Shown: piece by piece, positions 1-7,003 of the stretch
Numbering within the stretch: the first letter of the stretch is position 1
Layout: each line of letters starts with the position of its first letter
Source: a candidate division Zixibacteria bacterium 4484_93
Lineage (GTDB): Bacteria > UBP14 > UBA6098 > 4484-93
Direction: 5' to 3'
Assembly (NCBI GenBank): GCA_002085385.1
Contig: NATO01000012.1
Span: 1 to 13,836, forward strand
Length of the DNA stretch: 13,836 nucleotides
The notes under the pieces: generated by a model
The model's database searches: none
Told to the model about the DNA's origin: nothing
What the model saw: the letters and a program-made list of their open reading frames with translations, nothing else
Made by a program: the position numbers and the translations under genes

Positions 1-2
1 TA

Positions 3-95
3 AAAGGCTTCGGTGCAAGGCGAACGGAAAAGTATGGGGACGGTATAATCAAGCTGATAAAGTCATTTTCTTTAGCAGAGGGAAATCAACGGTAA
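3..95 (+). CDS. C-terminal fragment, probable HRDC domain of a RecQ-like helicase (partial)
   Basis: This frame enters from the left edge and stops at TAA 93-95, giving about 30 residues. It reads KGFGARRTEKYGDGIIKLIK and then a short polar tail. The pattern G-hydrophobic-G-x-R/K-x-x-E-K/R-Y/F-G followed by a hydrophobic helix is the end of an HRDC domain, as at the C terminus of E. coli RecQ (NGVGMRKLERFG...). HRDC domains bind nucleic acid at the ends of RecQ and some UvrD-type helicases and of RNase D. Only the last helices are visible, so the catalytic part and the exact family cannot be seen. The assignment rests on one short motif. A second frame, starting at base 2, is also open here, but its translation resembles no protein and it runs through the following hairpin. 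Confidence 0.5.
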   Translation, partial: KGFGARRTEKYGDGIIKLIKSFSLAEGNQR

Positions 96-121
96 GTGTT
101 CAATTCACTCTAAAACATTAT

Positions 122-139
122 AAAAAGCCTTGGCTTTTT
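122..139 (+). terminator. Small hairpin after the first gene, possible intrinsic terminator
   Basis: AAAAAGCC and GGCTTTTT form a perfect inverted repeat around TT. In practice this is a seven-pair stem with a CTTG loop whose right arm ends in a T5 run. It lies 27 bases after the TAA at 93-95, where a terminator is expected. The GC core is only three pairs and the T run is within the stem, so it is weak and could work in either direction. Confidence 0.4.
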
Positions 140-174
140 GGGGTGTCTGATGCGTATTTTATGTTAATAATTTC

Positions 175-180
175 AGGAGG
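175..180 (+). promoter_or_regulatory. Strong Shine-Dalgarno that makes the start of the first gene ambiguous
   Basis: AGGAGG at 175-180 is a consensus ribosome binding site. It lies 7 bases before an in-frame TTG at 188, but is about 31 bases before the ATG at 212. The ATG has its own weaker GGAGA at 199-203. The TTG start would add eight residues (including several charged ones) before the signal peptide. Confidence 0.5.
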
Positions 181-211
181 ACACAAGTTGTCGAAAAGGG
201 GAGAAGATGAG

Positions 212-1045
212 ATGCGGGTGTTTTTGGTATTTGCAATTCTGCTATTTTCTGCTCCACTGATGGGGGAGGAGATATTCTACGATGACGGTAGCGCCGAGGA
301 TACCTTCTGGCCGGGTATGATAAACTGGGAAGCCGCAGAATGGTTCACTCCAACAGCCTATCCCTGCACACTCTTTGCTGTGAAGTTCTACCCGATGAAT
401 ACATATCCGCTCCACTGGAAGGTCTGGGATGACGATGGCGTTGACCCTCTTACAGGTGGTACAGACCCTGGAACGGTCCTATCAAGCGGCGTCGCTTATC
501 CAGCGGCAGCAGGAGAATGGCTTGTCGTGGAACTTCCAACGCCTGTTGTTTTCAACGATGGAGAGTTTTTCATCGGCTGGACACAGACAAATTCGGATAC
601 CCTTTCCTCTTATGGCAACGGCTTTGATAGTTCCCCACCGCACTCCAATCGGGCTATCTATCGCTGTGAGATACTCGGGAGCTGGTATTGGATTCTGCTC
701 TGGGACCCGGAGTATGAGATAGGCACACAGGGCGACTTTATGATAAGAGCAATAGTCAATAGCGGGAGCATAAAAATAGAAGAGAAGCAACATCCAAGAC
801 AATTTGAGCTTTCTGCTTTCCCTAATCCGTTCAATTCATCAGTTAAAATATTATACTCCCTGCCTCCTGATTTGAGCGAGCCACCTCATCTGGATATCTT
901 TGATATTTGCGGGAAAAAGATTGTGGAACTGCCCGTTAATGGGCACATTGCCGTGTGGAACCCCTCGCTACCATCGGGTGTATATTTTGTGAGGATTCAG
1001 GCTGGAAAGCTCAATGAAGCCCAGAAACTCCTCCTTTTAAGGTAG
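212..1045 (+). CDS. Secreted beta-rich protein with T9SS-type C-terminal sorting domain
   Basis: The 277-residue product has a signal peptide at residues 1-18 (MRVFLVFAILLFSAPLMG, cleavage before EE). A Trp/Tyr/Gly/Asp-rich region of about residues 20-185, probably a beta-sandwich, follows. The C-terminal domain from about residue 200 carries PNPFN at 204-208, then alternating beta-strands ending in GVYFVRIQ and a short basic tail. That domain is typical of type IX secretion (Por) cargo in FCB bacteria, where it directs export across the outer membrane and surface attachment. I recognise no catalytic motif in the middle region, so the role is unknown. The ATG at 212 puts the signal peptide at the N terminus. 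A TTG at 188 with a better Shine-Dalgarno is an alternative. The gene is separated from the next by 91 bp containing its own promoter, so it is probably monocistronic. Confidence 0.85.
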   Translation: MRVFLVFAILLFSAPLMGEEIFYDDGSAEDTFWPGMINWEAAEWFTPTAYPCTLFAVKFYPMNTYPLHWKVWDDDGVDPLTGGTDPGTVLSSGVAYPAAAGEWLVVELPTPVVFNDGEFFIGWTQTNSDTLSSYGNGFDSSPPHSNRAIYRCEILGSWYWILLWDPEYEIGTQGDFMIRAIVNSGSIKIEEKQHPRQFELSAFPNPFNSSVKILYSLPPDLSEPPHLDIFDICGKKIVELPVNGHIAVWNPSLPSGVYFVRIQAGKLNEAQKLLLLR

Positions 1046-1057
1046 TAGGCTGTTTCA

Positions 1058-1077
1058 CAAGGAAAATAATTTCCTTG
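1058..1077. repeat. Perfect 8-bp inverted repeat overlapping the -35 box
   Basis: CAAGGAAA (1058-1065), loop ATAA, TTTCCTTG (1070-1077) form a perfect palindrome. It starts 13 bases after the stop of the secreted-protein gene, and its right arm shares TTG with the downstream -35 box. No T run follows it, so a classical intrinsic terminator is unlikely. A repressor operator, or a weak processing/termination hairpin for the upstream gene, fits the position better. Confidence 0.5.
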
Positions 1078-1103
1078 ACCTACCTCTATAACTGATATAT
1101 ATT
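1075..1103 (+). promoter_or_regulatory. Sigma70-like promoter of the nine-gene operon
   Basis: TTGACC at 1075-1080 (5 of 6 consensus bases) is followed after exactly 17 bp by TATATT at 1098-1103 (5 of 6). Transcription would start near 1110, about 27 bases before the GTG start at 1137. It is the only convincing promoter I see ahead of the gene run. The -35 box overlaps the inverted repeat at 1058-1077. Confidence 0.65.
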
Positions 1104-1136
1104 TCTTAGCTAAAAAACTTTGATGGGAAGATATAA

Positions 1137-3203
1137 GTGGCAAAGAGGATAATTCTATTCTTTCTCCTCGTTCTGCATTCAGGCACTGCCTCCGGGGATT
1201 TTGTCCAGTTCCGTGATGGCACGACGAGACAATACCCTCAAATCCTTTATCACGACGGCTGTTTTCTGCCCGATAGTCTCGGACTCAACCGGGCCAATGT
1301 CCGCTCCATATCATTCGTAAAGCCATCTGAGAAGACCCCGGAGGAGGTGGAGAATTTCGCGATGGATGTATCAATGCTTACATCCGCTGCCGACTCGATG
1401 CAGAACAAATACCCGGACGCTGCTGGAATTCTGATTATAGATGACGGAAAGTATATCCTTCGCAGTGATGGGACAAGAAGCTATATATACCATTTTGCAG
1501 GTAAGATAATCAAAAGTTCAAAACTCTCATGGGGAACGCGTGCTATCTGGATTGAACCGGAGAGGAGCAGAGCGAGATTTATCTTTGCCCGAACAATCAC
1601 ACCTGAAGGAAAGATATTCTACCTTAATCCAAAAGATGTAAAGCTATCCGAGCAGTCGAGGGGAGAGTCATTCTTCAGCTATGGCAAGATAATAACAGCA
1701 AACCTCCCGATGGTCTCTGAGGGATGCATCGTCGAGTATATGTTCGAGCGAGAAACATTCAACCCATACGATAAGAATATGTTCTTCCCTGGATGGTACT
1801 TCCAGGGATATGAACCTGTGTATCTTTCCCGCTATACTGTCGAGATACCGAAAGGAAAAGAGATAATCTATAAGAGCAAGAACATCCCGCCAGAGTTTGA
1901 CTCACCGAGAATATCCGAGACCGACACATCGAGGCTGTATGTCTGGAAGATAACGGATATTCCACCGATAACGGACGAGAAGAATATGCCCGACTACGGA
2001 GATGTGGTTATGCATCTGGATGGGTCGATATTCAAAGATTATAACTACATCTTCGACTGGCTCGGTGGATTCCAGAAAAACCGAGTTGTCATCACTCCAC
2101 AGATAGATTCACTCGTCCATTCACTCACGGATACATTCCCGAGACTTCGAGACAAGATTGCTCAAATATACTATTTTGTCCAGCGAGAGATAAGATACAT
2201 TTCAATCAAAGGGAGTATCTCATCGGGGCAGACCGGTCATCCGGCACAGTTCACCTTAGAGAATAAATATGGTGATTGCACGGATAAGTCCATTCTGCTT
2301 GCAACGATGCTTCGAGTACTCGATGTCCCTGCCTGGCCGATTATTGTTATGACGAACAGTGATGAGGAGATTGACCGCTCGATACCGAGTATAGATGGTA
2401 ATCATAGTATAACCCAGATACAGTTGGATGGCGAGAACATCTTTCTCGATGCAACATCCACAACGCATCGCTTCCCATATTACAGAGATGATGATGTCGG
2501 TGTTAGTTATCTCAATCCGATGAAGAGGGAGATAGGCTTCACGAGTATTCCGCTCCCCGAGGATAACTCAGATGTTGCTATAATGGATATAACAGTTCAC
2601 CCCGACCGTTCGGTTGTCGTGGTGGAGACCGATTCACTCGTCGGTGATGAGGAGGCAGGCTGGAGAGGTTTCTGGGAATATGTCGATAAGAAGAAAAGAG
2701 AATACATTCTTCAGGGGTGGGTCAACTACGCAGCTCCGGGCGCAAAGCTCGCTGACTGGGAAATAGAAAATGTCACCGACCTGAACAAACCGCTCCACCA
2801 GCTCTTTTCATTTACTGCTGACGACTATGGAACACTTGCCAAGAAGCTTCTCATTCTCCCGATACCGTTTTACGAGAATTCATATAACTTCCCAGAGGCT
2901 GCAACATTAGAGAGGAAATTCGATATAGAGTACAGGTCTCCTCGCAAAAAAGGACACAGGGTTACAATCAGTATTCCGGATAACTGGAAGATTGAGCAGC
3001 TCCCAGAGAATGTCGAGCTCTCAAATGAGTATGCAGATTTCTCCGCCTCCTGGACGGTGAAGGACAACAAAATTATATTTATCGATTCGTTCCGCTTAAA
3101 GACGCGCATTATTCCTGTTGAAGACTATCAAATGTATCGGGAGTTCTTAAATGCTGTCTCGGTTTATGCAAAGCATAATAGACCCGTTTTTAAGGTCGAG
3201 TGA
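1137..3203 (+). CDS. Exported DUF3857 / transglutaminase-like domain protein
   Basis: The 688-residue protein starts at GTG behind GGGAAG (1125-1130) and has a signal peptide (MAKRIILFFLLVLHSGTASG, cleavage near residue 20). The middle N-terminal part (about 75-290) has the beta-rich look of DUF3857, which usually precedes a transglutaminase-like fold. The transglutaminase-like core spans about 325-445. It shows the Cys-His-Asp triad: Cys381 in KYGDCTDKS, His423 in GNHSITQI and Asp438 in FLDATS. The C-terminal beta region (about 475-680) fits the DUF3858-type domain often found with this pair. Such proteins act outside the cytoplasm in FCB bacteria. The fold includes proteases, peptide crosslinkers and amidases, and the substrate here is unknown. 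It is first in the operon, and its stop overlaps the kdsC start by 4 bp. Confidence 0.88.
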   Translation: MAKRIILFFLLVLHSGTASGDFVQFRDGTTRQYPQILYHDGCFLPDSLGLNRANVRSISFVKPSEKTPEEVENFAMDVSMLTSAADSMQNKYPDAAGILIIDDGKYILRSDGTRSYIYHFAGKIIKSSKLSWGTRAIWIEPERSRARFIFARTITPEGKIFYLNPKDVKLSEQSRGESFFSYGKIITANLPMVSEGCIVEYMFERETFNPYDKNMFFPGWYFQGYEPVYLSRYTVEIPKGKEIIYKSKNIPPEFDSPRISETDTSRLYVWKITDIPPITDEKNMPDYGDVVMHLDGSIFKDYNYIFDWLGGFQKNRVVITPQIDSLVHSLTDTFPRLRDKIAQIYYFVQREIRYISIKGSISSGQTGHPAQFTLENKYGDCTDKSILLATMLRVLDVPAWPIIVMTNSDEEIDRSIPSIDGNHSITQIQLDGENIFLDATSTTHRFPYYRDDDVGVSYLNPMKREIGFTSIPLPEDNSDVAIMDITVHPDRSVVVVETDSLVGDEEAGWRGFWEYVDKKKREYILQGWVNYAAPGAKLADWEIENVTDLNKPLHQLFSFTADDYGTLAKKLLILPIPFYENSYNFPEAATLERKFDIEYRSPRKKGHRVTISIPDNWKIEQLPENVELSNEYADFSASWTVKDNKIIFIDSFRLKTRIIPVEDYQMYREFLNAVSVYAKHNRPVFKVE

Positions 3204-3748
3204 AGATGGGTGAATACAACATAGCACCAAGGATTCTTCCTCTAAAAATGCTGATAGTTGACATCGATGGTGTTCTCTCTGACGGGAAAATAATCTATGG
3301 CACAGGTGAGCTTGAACTAAAAAATTTTTGTGTTAAGGATGGGCTCGGACTGTATTTCCTCACAAGGTCGGGAATGCTTCAGCTTGCCATCATCACCGGC
3401 AAGGAAGGAGAGATTGTCAAAAAAAGAGGAGAAGAGCTCGGAGCATCAGAAATCTACACAGGGTATCCAGAAAAGATGACAGCATACGACAAGATACTCG
3501 AAAGATACGGTCTATGCGACGATGAGGTCGCATTCATAGGGGACGATATAATCGATATCCCAGTGATGCAGAGGGTCGGATTTGCCGTAGCTCCAAAGGA
3601 TGCCGTGCTTCGGACAAAAAAGGTGGCACACTATGTAACCCGCTCTCCTGCAGGTAGAGGAGCAGTAAGGGAGGTTGCCGAACTGATATTTGCTATAAAA
3701 AGAGCGGATTTCCACGGAATAGAACTATCGAATGTTAAACTTGGATGA
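3200..3748 (+). CDS. kdsC: 3-deoxy-D-manno-octulosonate 8-phosphate phosphatase (KdsC-type HAD)
   Basis: KdsC hydrolyses KDO-8-phosphate to KDO in the cytoplasm, the last step before CMP activation for the lipopolysaccharide inner core. The 182-residue product is a small capless HAD enzyme. Motif I is DIDGVLSDG with nucleophile Asp21 and acid/base Asp23. Motif II Thr66 is in AIITGK, motif III Lys92 is in GYPEK, and motif IV is GDDIIDIP (114-121). The C-terminal AGRGAVREVAELI matches the Gly-rich GGxGAVREV tail of KdsC, which in the family's tetramers reaches a neighbouring active site. The start is GTG 3200, overlapping the previous stop as GTGA. An ATG at 3206 is an equally good alternative. 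It overlaps the next gene by 17 bp. No other KDO gene (kdsA, kdsB, kdsD) is in the window. A sialic-acid-pathway relative is possible but less likely. Confidence 0.88.
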   Translation: MKMGEYNIAPRILPLKMLIVDIDGVLSDGKIIYGTGELELKNFCVKDGLGLYFLTRSGMLQLAIITGKEGEIVKKRGEELGASEIYTGYPEKMTAYDKILERYGLCDDEVAFIGDDIIDIPVMQRVGFAVAPKDAVLRTKKVAHYVTRSPAGRGAVREVAELIFAIKRADFHGIELSNVKLG

Positions 3749-4367
3749 CATAAAGCTTTACTTTATCGCAGATTATCACCTGGTTAAAACTGCAGGCAAG
3801 CAGTTTTTGCCGACTGCTATGAAAGCTGTCGAGGGTGGAGTCCAGATGGTGCAACTGAGATGGAAGAATGCAGCTTTTCAGGAGCTGCTTAACCTTGCTC
3901 TGCATACAAAAGCAATCTTGCCGGAGGATATTCCGCTCATAATAAACGATGACTACCGTATAGCGTTCTTTTCCGATTCGGATGGCGTTCACCTCGGCAA
4001 AGAGGATGCCAGTGTCCGTGAGGCGAGGAACTTTTTCGATAGAGGTTCCCGGAAGATGCTGATAGGCGCATCTTGCGACAACATCCGGGAGATAGAGGAA
4101 GCAAAGAGAGCTGGTGCTGATTATGTTGGTTTTGGGGCAGTCTTCCCGACAGAGACTAAAAAAAACGCAGTGCGAGTTCGTGAGGATGAGATAAAAAAGG
4201 CTGCAAGAATAGACTCCATCCCGGTTTTTGCGATAGGCGGGATAACACCTGACAATGTCGTTGACTTGATACGCGCTGGTTTTAGACGCGTTGCAGTAGC
4301 AGGAGCAATAATCCTGTCCGATAGACCGGCATCGGCAGCAAGCCGTTTCAGGGAGCTACTTGGATGA
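3732..4367 (+). CDS. thiE: Thiamine-phosphate synthase
   Basis: ThiE joins hydroxymethylpyrimidine diphosphate to the thiazole phosphate carboxylate, giving thiamine phosphate in the cytoplasm. The 211-residue product is a full-length (beta/alpha)8 barrel of normal size. Conserved sites are in order: QLRWK (41-45, keeping the Gln, Arg and Lys that bind pyrophosphate), IINDD (70-74), DGVHLGKED (84-92, the Asp for metal), GAS (112-114), the flexible-loop FPTETKK (138-144), and AIGGI (167-171). These match Bacillus subtilis ThiE closely. The late phosphate-binding segment reads VAGAI (189-193), where that enzyme has Ser in ISAI. TenI (thiazole tautomerase) is a relative, but the loop with TETKK favours ThiE. 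The gene overlaps kdsC by 17 bp and the next gene by 4 bp (ATGA), so translation is probably coupled. No other thi gene and no TPP riboswitch is visible. Confidence 0.9.
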   Translation: MLNLDDIKLYFIADYHLVKTAGKQFLPTAMKAVEGGVQMVQLRWKNAAFQELLNLALHTKAILPEDIPLIINDDYRIAFFSDSDGVHLGKEDASVREARNFFDRGSRKMLIGASCDNIREIEEAKRAGADYVGFGAVFPTETKKNAVRVREDEIKKAARIDSIPVFAIGGITPDNVVDLIRAGFRRVAVAGAIILSDRPASAASRFRELLG

Positions 4368-4933
4368 AGAAAAGCGTCTATAATGGGTTGACAGAACGCA
4401 CCCGAAGACTTTTGGATGGTGCAGAAAATCTGTTCGTCGACTTCAAGCGAGAGATTGAAGGGGTTCATCCTGCGACCTTTGTTGCATTTGCCAATGCCTC
4501 CGGTGGAACAATACTTGTCGGAGTGGAAGAGGCAAGGCGCAGAAACGGTATGCAGTACGGAAGGATATACGGTGTTGAGCCCACGGATGGAAACAAACTC
4601 AGACTTGTCAGTATGGCTTCTTCCTGCCGACCGGGAGTGAAAATAGAAATTTTTATTGAAAATCTCTCCGATAAGCCTATATTTCGTATAGAGGTTCCCG
4701 AGGGTGAGAACAAGCCTTACTGCACAGCAAGCGGTGAGTATAAGATTCGTGATGATGGTGGAAATCGTGGCATCACGCCGCAGGAAATGGTCGGGATTAT
4801 ACTCGAACGGCAGCAGAGTCAGGTGGCAAGAATTGTTGGCAGACTCGAGACGATTGAGCTTAAACTCGAAGAGTTTGGGAAGATTCTCGATAGGATAACT
4901 AAAAAATCGACGGAGGGAAGATGGAACCCGTAA
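4364..4933 (+). CDS. Stand-alone AlbA_2 / Schlafen AAA_4-type putative ATP- or nucleic-acid-binding protein
   Basis: This 189-residue protein has one AlbA_2 (Schlafen AlbA_2, formerly AAA_4) domain at about residues 20-150. The hallmarks are VDFKRE (25-30, the acidic-x-Lys element), then FVAFANASGGTILVGVEEA (39-57), the conserved AFAN-x-x-GG-x-hydrophobic-hydrophobic-GV core. PIFRIEVPEG and PYCTASGEYKIRDDGGNRG follow at about 105-135, matching the usual V-P-x-G-x-x-x-P-Y and Y-x-R-x-G elements. In other proteins this domain is fused to HTH or helicase modules and is annotated as ATP- or DNA-binding. Biochemical roles differ between members. Here nothing is fused except a C-terminal stretch (150-189) that looks like an amphipathic coiled coil, probably for oligomerisation. 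The start overlaps the thiE stop (ATGA), and the end overlaps the first ptb gene by 13 bp. Its job in the operon is unknown. Confidence 0.8.
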   Translation: MKKSVYNGLTERTRRLLDGAENLFVDFKREIEGVHPATFVAFANASGGTILVGVEEARRRNGMQYGRIYGVEPTDGNKLRLVSMASSCRPGVKIEIFIENLSDKPIFRIEVPEGENKPYCTASGEYKIRDDGGNRGITPQEMVGIILERQQSQVARIVGRLETIELKLEEFGKILDRITKKSTEGRWNP

Positions 4934-5826
4934 GACACCTTGAGCAGTTGATTAACGCAGCAAAATCTAAAGGGAAAAAGAAACTTGCTGTGGCATATGG
5001 ACAGGACCCCCATACCATCGAGGCGGTCGGGAGAGCAGTAAAGGAAGGGATAGTCGATGCATACCTTACGGGGGATAAGGAAAGCATAAAGAAGGTCGCA
5101 GCCGAGCATAATGTCGACCCATCGACATTGAATATTATCAATGTCCCGGACGAGAAAAAAGCGATAGCCGAATCTGTCCATATGGTGCGCTCGGGCGAGG
5201 CAGACATCTTGATGAAAGGGCTGTGCTCATCTGCAAACTATATGAGAGGTATCCTCAATAAGGAAAAGGGGCTACTTCCTCCAAAAGAAGTGCTCTCGCA
5301 TATCACGGTTGTCGAGGTGCCGACATATCCCAAGCTACTTCTTTTATCTGATGTCGCTGTCATAATCAAGCCCACGCTCGAGCAGAAGGTAAAGATTGTT
5401 AAGTATTGCATCAAGGTCGCACATTCACTCGGAATCGAGCTCCCAAAGATTGCAATGCTTTCGGCGGTGGAGAAGGTAAATCCGAAGATGCCGTCGACCC
5501 TCGATTGTGCCCTAATTAGCAAGATGAACCAACGTGGTCAGATAAAGGGAGCAATAATCGATGGTCCACTTGCACTTGACCTTGCCGTTTCTATGGAAAG
5601 TGTCAGTATAAAGAAGGTAAAAAGTGAGGTCGCTGGGGATGCGGATGCGCTCATTTTCCCCTGCATAGAGAGTGCAAATGCGGTGTATAAGGCACTGGTT
5701 CACCTTGCTAAAGGGCGTCTCGCCGCTGTGGTCACAGGGGCTACTGCCCCCTGCGTTCTCACCTCACGAGCAGATACCGATGAGTCGAAATTCCTGTCAA
5801 TCGCCCTGGCAGCACTGAACGCATAG
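4921..5826 (+). CDS. ptb: Phosphate butyryltransferase-family acyltransferase, copy 1
   Basis: Phosphate butyryltransferase interconverts an acyl-CoA plus phosphate with an acyl-phosphate plus CoA in the cytoplasm, usually feeding butyrate kinase to make ATP. The 301 residues equal the length of the Clostridium acetobutylicum enzyme. Family signatures occur in order: DILMKGLCSSANYMRGILNK (about 96-115), LSHITVVE, KVNPKMPSTLDCALISKMN, RGQIKGAIIDGPLALD, and the C-terminal LTSRADTDESK (280-290). The Ser-Arg pair of that last motif corresponds to the active-site Ser-Arg of phosphotransacetylases. The ATG at 4921 follows GGAGG (4912-4916) with a short spacing, and it overlaps the AlbA_2 gene by 13 bp. 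A close paralogue follows directly, but no butyrate kinase is present. The acyl group (butyryl, isobutyryl, 2-methylbutyryl or acetyl) cannot be read from the sequence. Confidence 0.88.
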   Translation: MEPVRHLEQLINAAKSKGKKKLAVAYGQDPHTIEAVGRAVKEGIVDAYLTGDKESIKKVAAEHNVDPSTLNIINVPDEKKAIAESVHMVRSGEADILMKGLCSSANYMRGILNKEKGLLPPKEVLSHITVVEVPTYPKLLLLSDVAVIIKPTLEQKVKIVKYCIKVAHSLGIELPKIAMLSAVEKVNPKMPSTLDCALISKMNQRGQIKGAIIDGPLALDLAVSMESVSIKKVKSEVAGDADALIFPCIESANAVYKALVHLAKGRLAAVVTGATAPCVLTSRADTDESKFLSIALAALNA

Positions 5827-5844
5827 CTACCGAGGAGGAAACCG

Positions 5845-6747
5845 ATGCTTACAAGCTTCGAGCAGGTGTTAAATAAGGCGAGGGAAGTTAAGGTCCCAGG
5901 GAAGGTTGCCGTAGCAGATGCTGCAAGTGCAGAAACCCTAAAAGCACTTGCCAAAGCGGAGGACATTGTCTTTCCGATACTTATCGGCGATAAGGAAAAA
6001 ATACTCCCTCTCATCGAGAAGGCAGAGCTTTCCCGATACGAGATGATAGATGAGAAAGAACCCAGTAAAATAGCAGCTCTCTCCGTTTCTCTTGTCCGTG
6101 ATAAAGAGGCAGAGCTTTTGATGAAGGGGAAACTCTCCACAGGTAGCCTTATGAAGGCAGTACTCGACAAGGAAAATGGAATCCGCACAGGGAAACTGCT
6201 ATCGCACATCGCCGTGGTGGAATCACCAGCATATCATAAGCTTATGCTCTTCACGGACGGTGGGTTGAACATCCGCCCGACTCTCGATGAGAAGATAAGT
6301 ATCCTGAAGAATGCGGTATCCTATGCCAGATGCCTCGGAATTGAAACACCGAAGGTCTGCGGGCTTGCCGTGGTGGAGACGGTAAATCCTAAGATGGAAG
6401 AGACTATGGATGCTGCTCTCATCTCCCGTATGGCGGAAAGGGGACAACTGGGGAATGTCATCTTCGATGGTCCCTTAGCGATGGATATCGCCCTCTCAAA
6501 GAGGGCAGCAGAGATAAAAGGCGTAAAATCTCCTGTTGCTGGCGATGTCGATATATTCCTCGCTCACGATATAGTTGTTATAAACGCCTGTGTCAAGGCG
6601 CTTATCTATCTCTCAAATGTTAAGACAGGCGGCGTGATACTTGGAGCGAAATCACCGATAGTGCTTCTCTCCCGTTCCGATTCGGCTGACACAAAACTCA
6701 ATTCCATTGCACTTGCCGCCATTATGAAAACCGATAAAAGGAGGTAG
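5845..6747 (+). CDS. Phosphate butyryltransferase-family acyltransferase, copy 2
   Basis: This 300-residue paralogue of the preceding gene lies 18 bp downstream behind a strong GAGGAGG (5832-5838, spacing 6). It keeps the same landmarks: ELLMKGKLSTGSLMKAVLDK, LLSHIAVVE, TVNPKMEETMDAALISRM, RGQLGNVIFDGPLAMD and LLSRSDSADTK with Ser276-Arg277. Aligning the central stretch by hand (from LSHI to the residue after GPLA-x-D-x-A) gives 54 identical positions of 101, so this is an old duplication. Differences cluster around the presumed substrate region: FTDGGLNIRP replaces LSDVAVIIKP, CGLAVVET replaces AMLSAVEK, and IVVINACVKAL replaces IESANAVYKAL. They suggest a different acyl specificity or a mixed oligomer. 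Known reaction: acyl-CoA + Pi to acyl-phosphate + CoA. Which acyl group it uses is unknown. Confidence 0.85.
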   Translation: MLTSFEQVLNKAREVKVPGKVAVADAASAETLKALAKAEDIVFPILIGDKEKILPLIEKAELSRYEMIDEKEPSKIAALSVSLVRDKEAELLMKGKLSTGSLMKAVLDKENGIRTGKLLSHIAVVESPAYHKLMLFTDGGLNIRPTLDEKISILKNAVSYARCLGIETPKVCGLAVVETVNPKMEETMDAALISRMAERGQLGNVIFDGPLAMDIALSKRAAEIKGVKSPVAGDVDIFLAHDIVVINACVKALIYLSNVKTGGVILGAKSPIVLLSRSDSADTKLNSIALAAIMKTDKRR

Positions 6748-6754
6748 AAATTTA

Positions 6755-7003
6755 ATGATTATCTGGATGATAAGCGTGATTTTACTCAATACAGTTTTTC
6801 TCTATGGGCTTATACAAGGTTGGCCAGTCGATGTCCTCTCTGTCTTTCCGTTGCTTGTTCTCTTGGTTGCACTTGCTATAATCTATAGGGTCTACAAGAA
6901 GACCAAGGAGGGGCGCTTCGAAAAGCTGGAGCGAGACCTGGCAAACTGCGAGGCTGAACGCACCAAACTGCTGAAGAGATTAAAAGAATTTGAGAGAAAG
7001 TAA
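6755..7003 (+). CDS. Small membrane protein with two helices and a coiled-coil tail
   Basis: The 82-residue product starts at ATG behind AGGAGG (6739-6744, spacing 10). Residues 2-21 and about 27-46 are uninterrupted hydrophobic stretches separated by QGWPVD, predicting a hairpin of two transmembrane helices. The Tyr-Lys-Lys-rich stop-transfer sequence (RVYKKTK) puts the C terminus in the cytoplasm. Residues 50-82 are highly charged with heptad-like leucines (EKLERDLANCEAERTKLLKR), a probable short coiled coil. I do not recognise a family. It lies 7 bp after the second ptb gene and overlaps the beta-barrel gene by 14 bp, so it is surely co-transcribed. A scaffold or adaptor at the inner membrane is conceivable, but nothing shows this. 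Confidence 0.7.
   Translation: MIIWMISVILLNTVFLYGLIQGWPVDVLSVFPLLVLLVALAIIYRVYKKTKEGRFEKLERDLANCEAERTKLLKRLKEFERK

Noticed and set aside
119..124. TATAAA as a promoter -10 for the first secreted-protein gene
   Set aside because: No acceptable -35 lies 16-18 bp upstream, and the site runs into the hairpin at 122-139. The promoter of this gene could not be placed.
2..211. Upstream extension of the secreted-protein frame, open from base 2
   Set aside because: Translation of 2-187 is unlike a protein domain, passes through the hairpin at 122-139, and would bury the signal peptide. The overlapping frame ending at 93-95 has a recognisable HRDC-like end.
1123..1152. Nine-codon ATG frame overlapping the GTG start of the transglutaminase-like gene
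   Set aside because: It is too short, has no separate ribosome binding site, and nothing indicates a leader peptide.
3732..4367. Possible loss of ThiE catalytic residues (QLRWK and INDD variants)
   Set aside because: Arg and Lys of the Q-x-R-x-K motif are kept, and the IND-D sequence also occurs in Bacillus subtilis ThiE. The enzyme looks functional.
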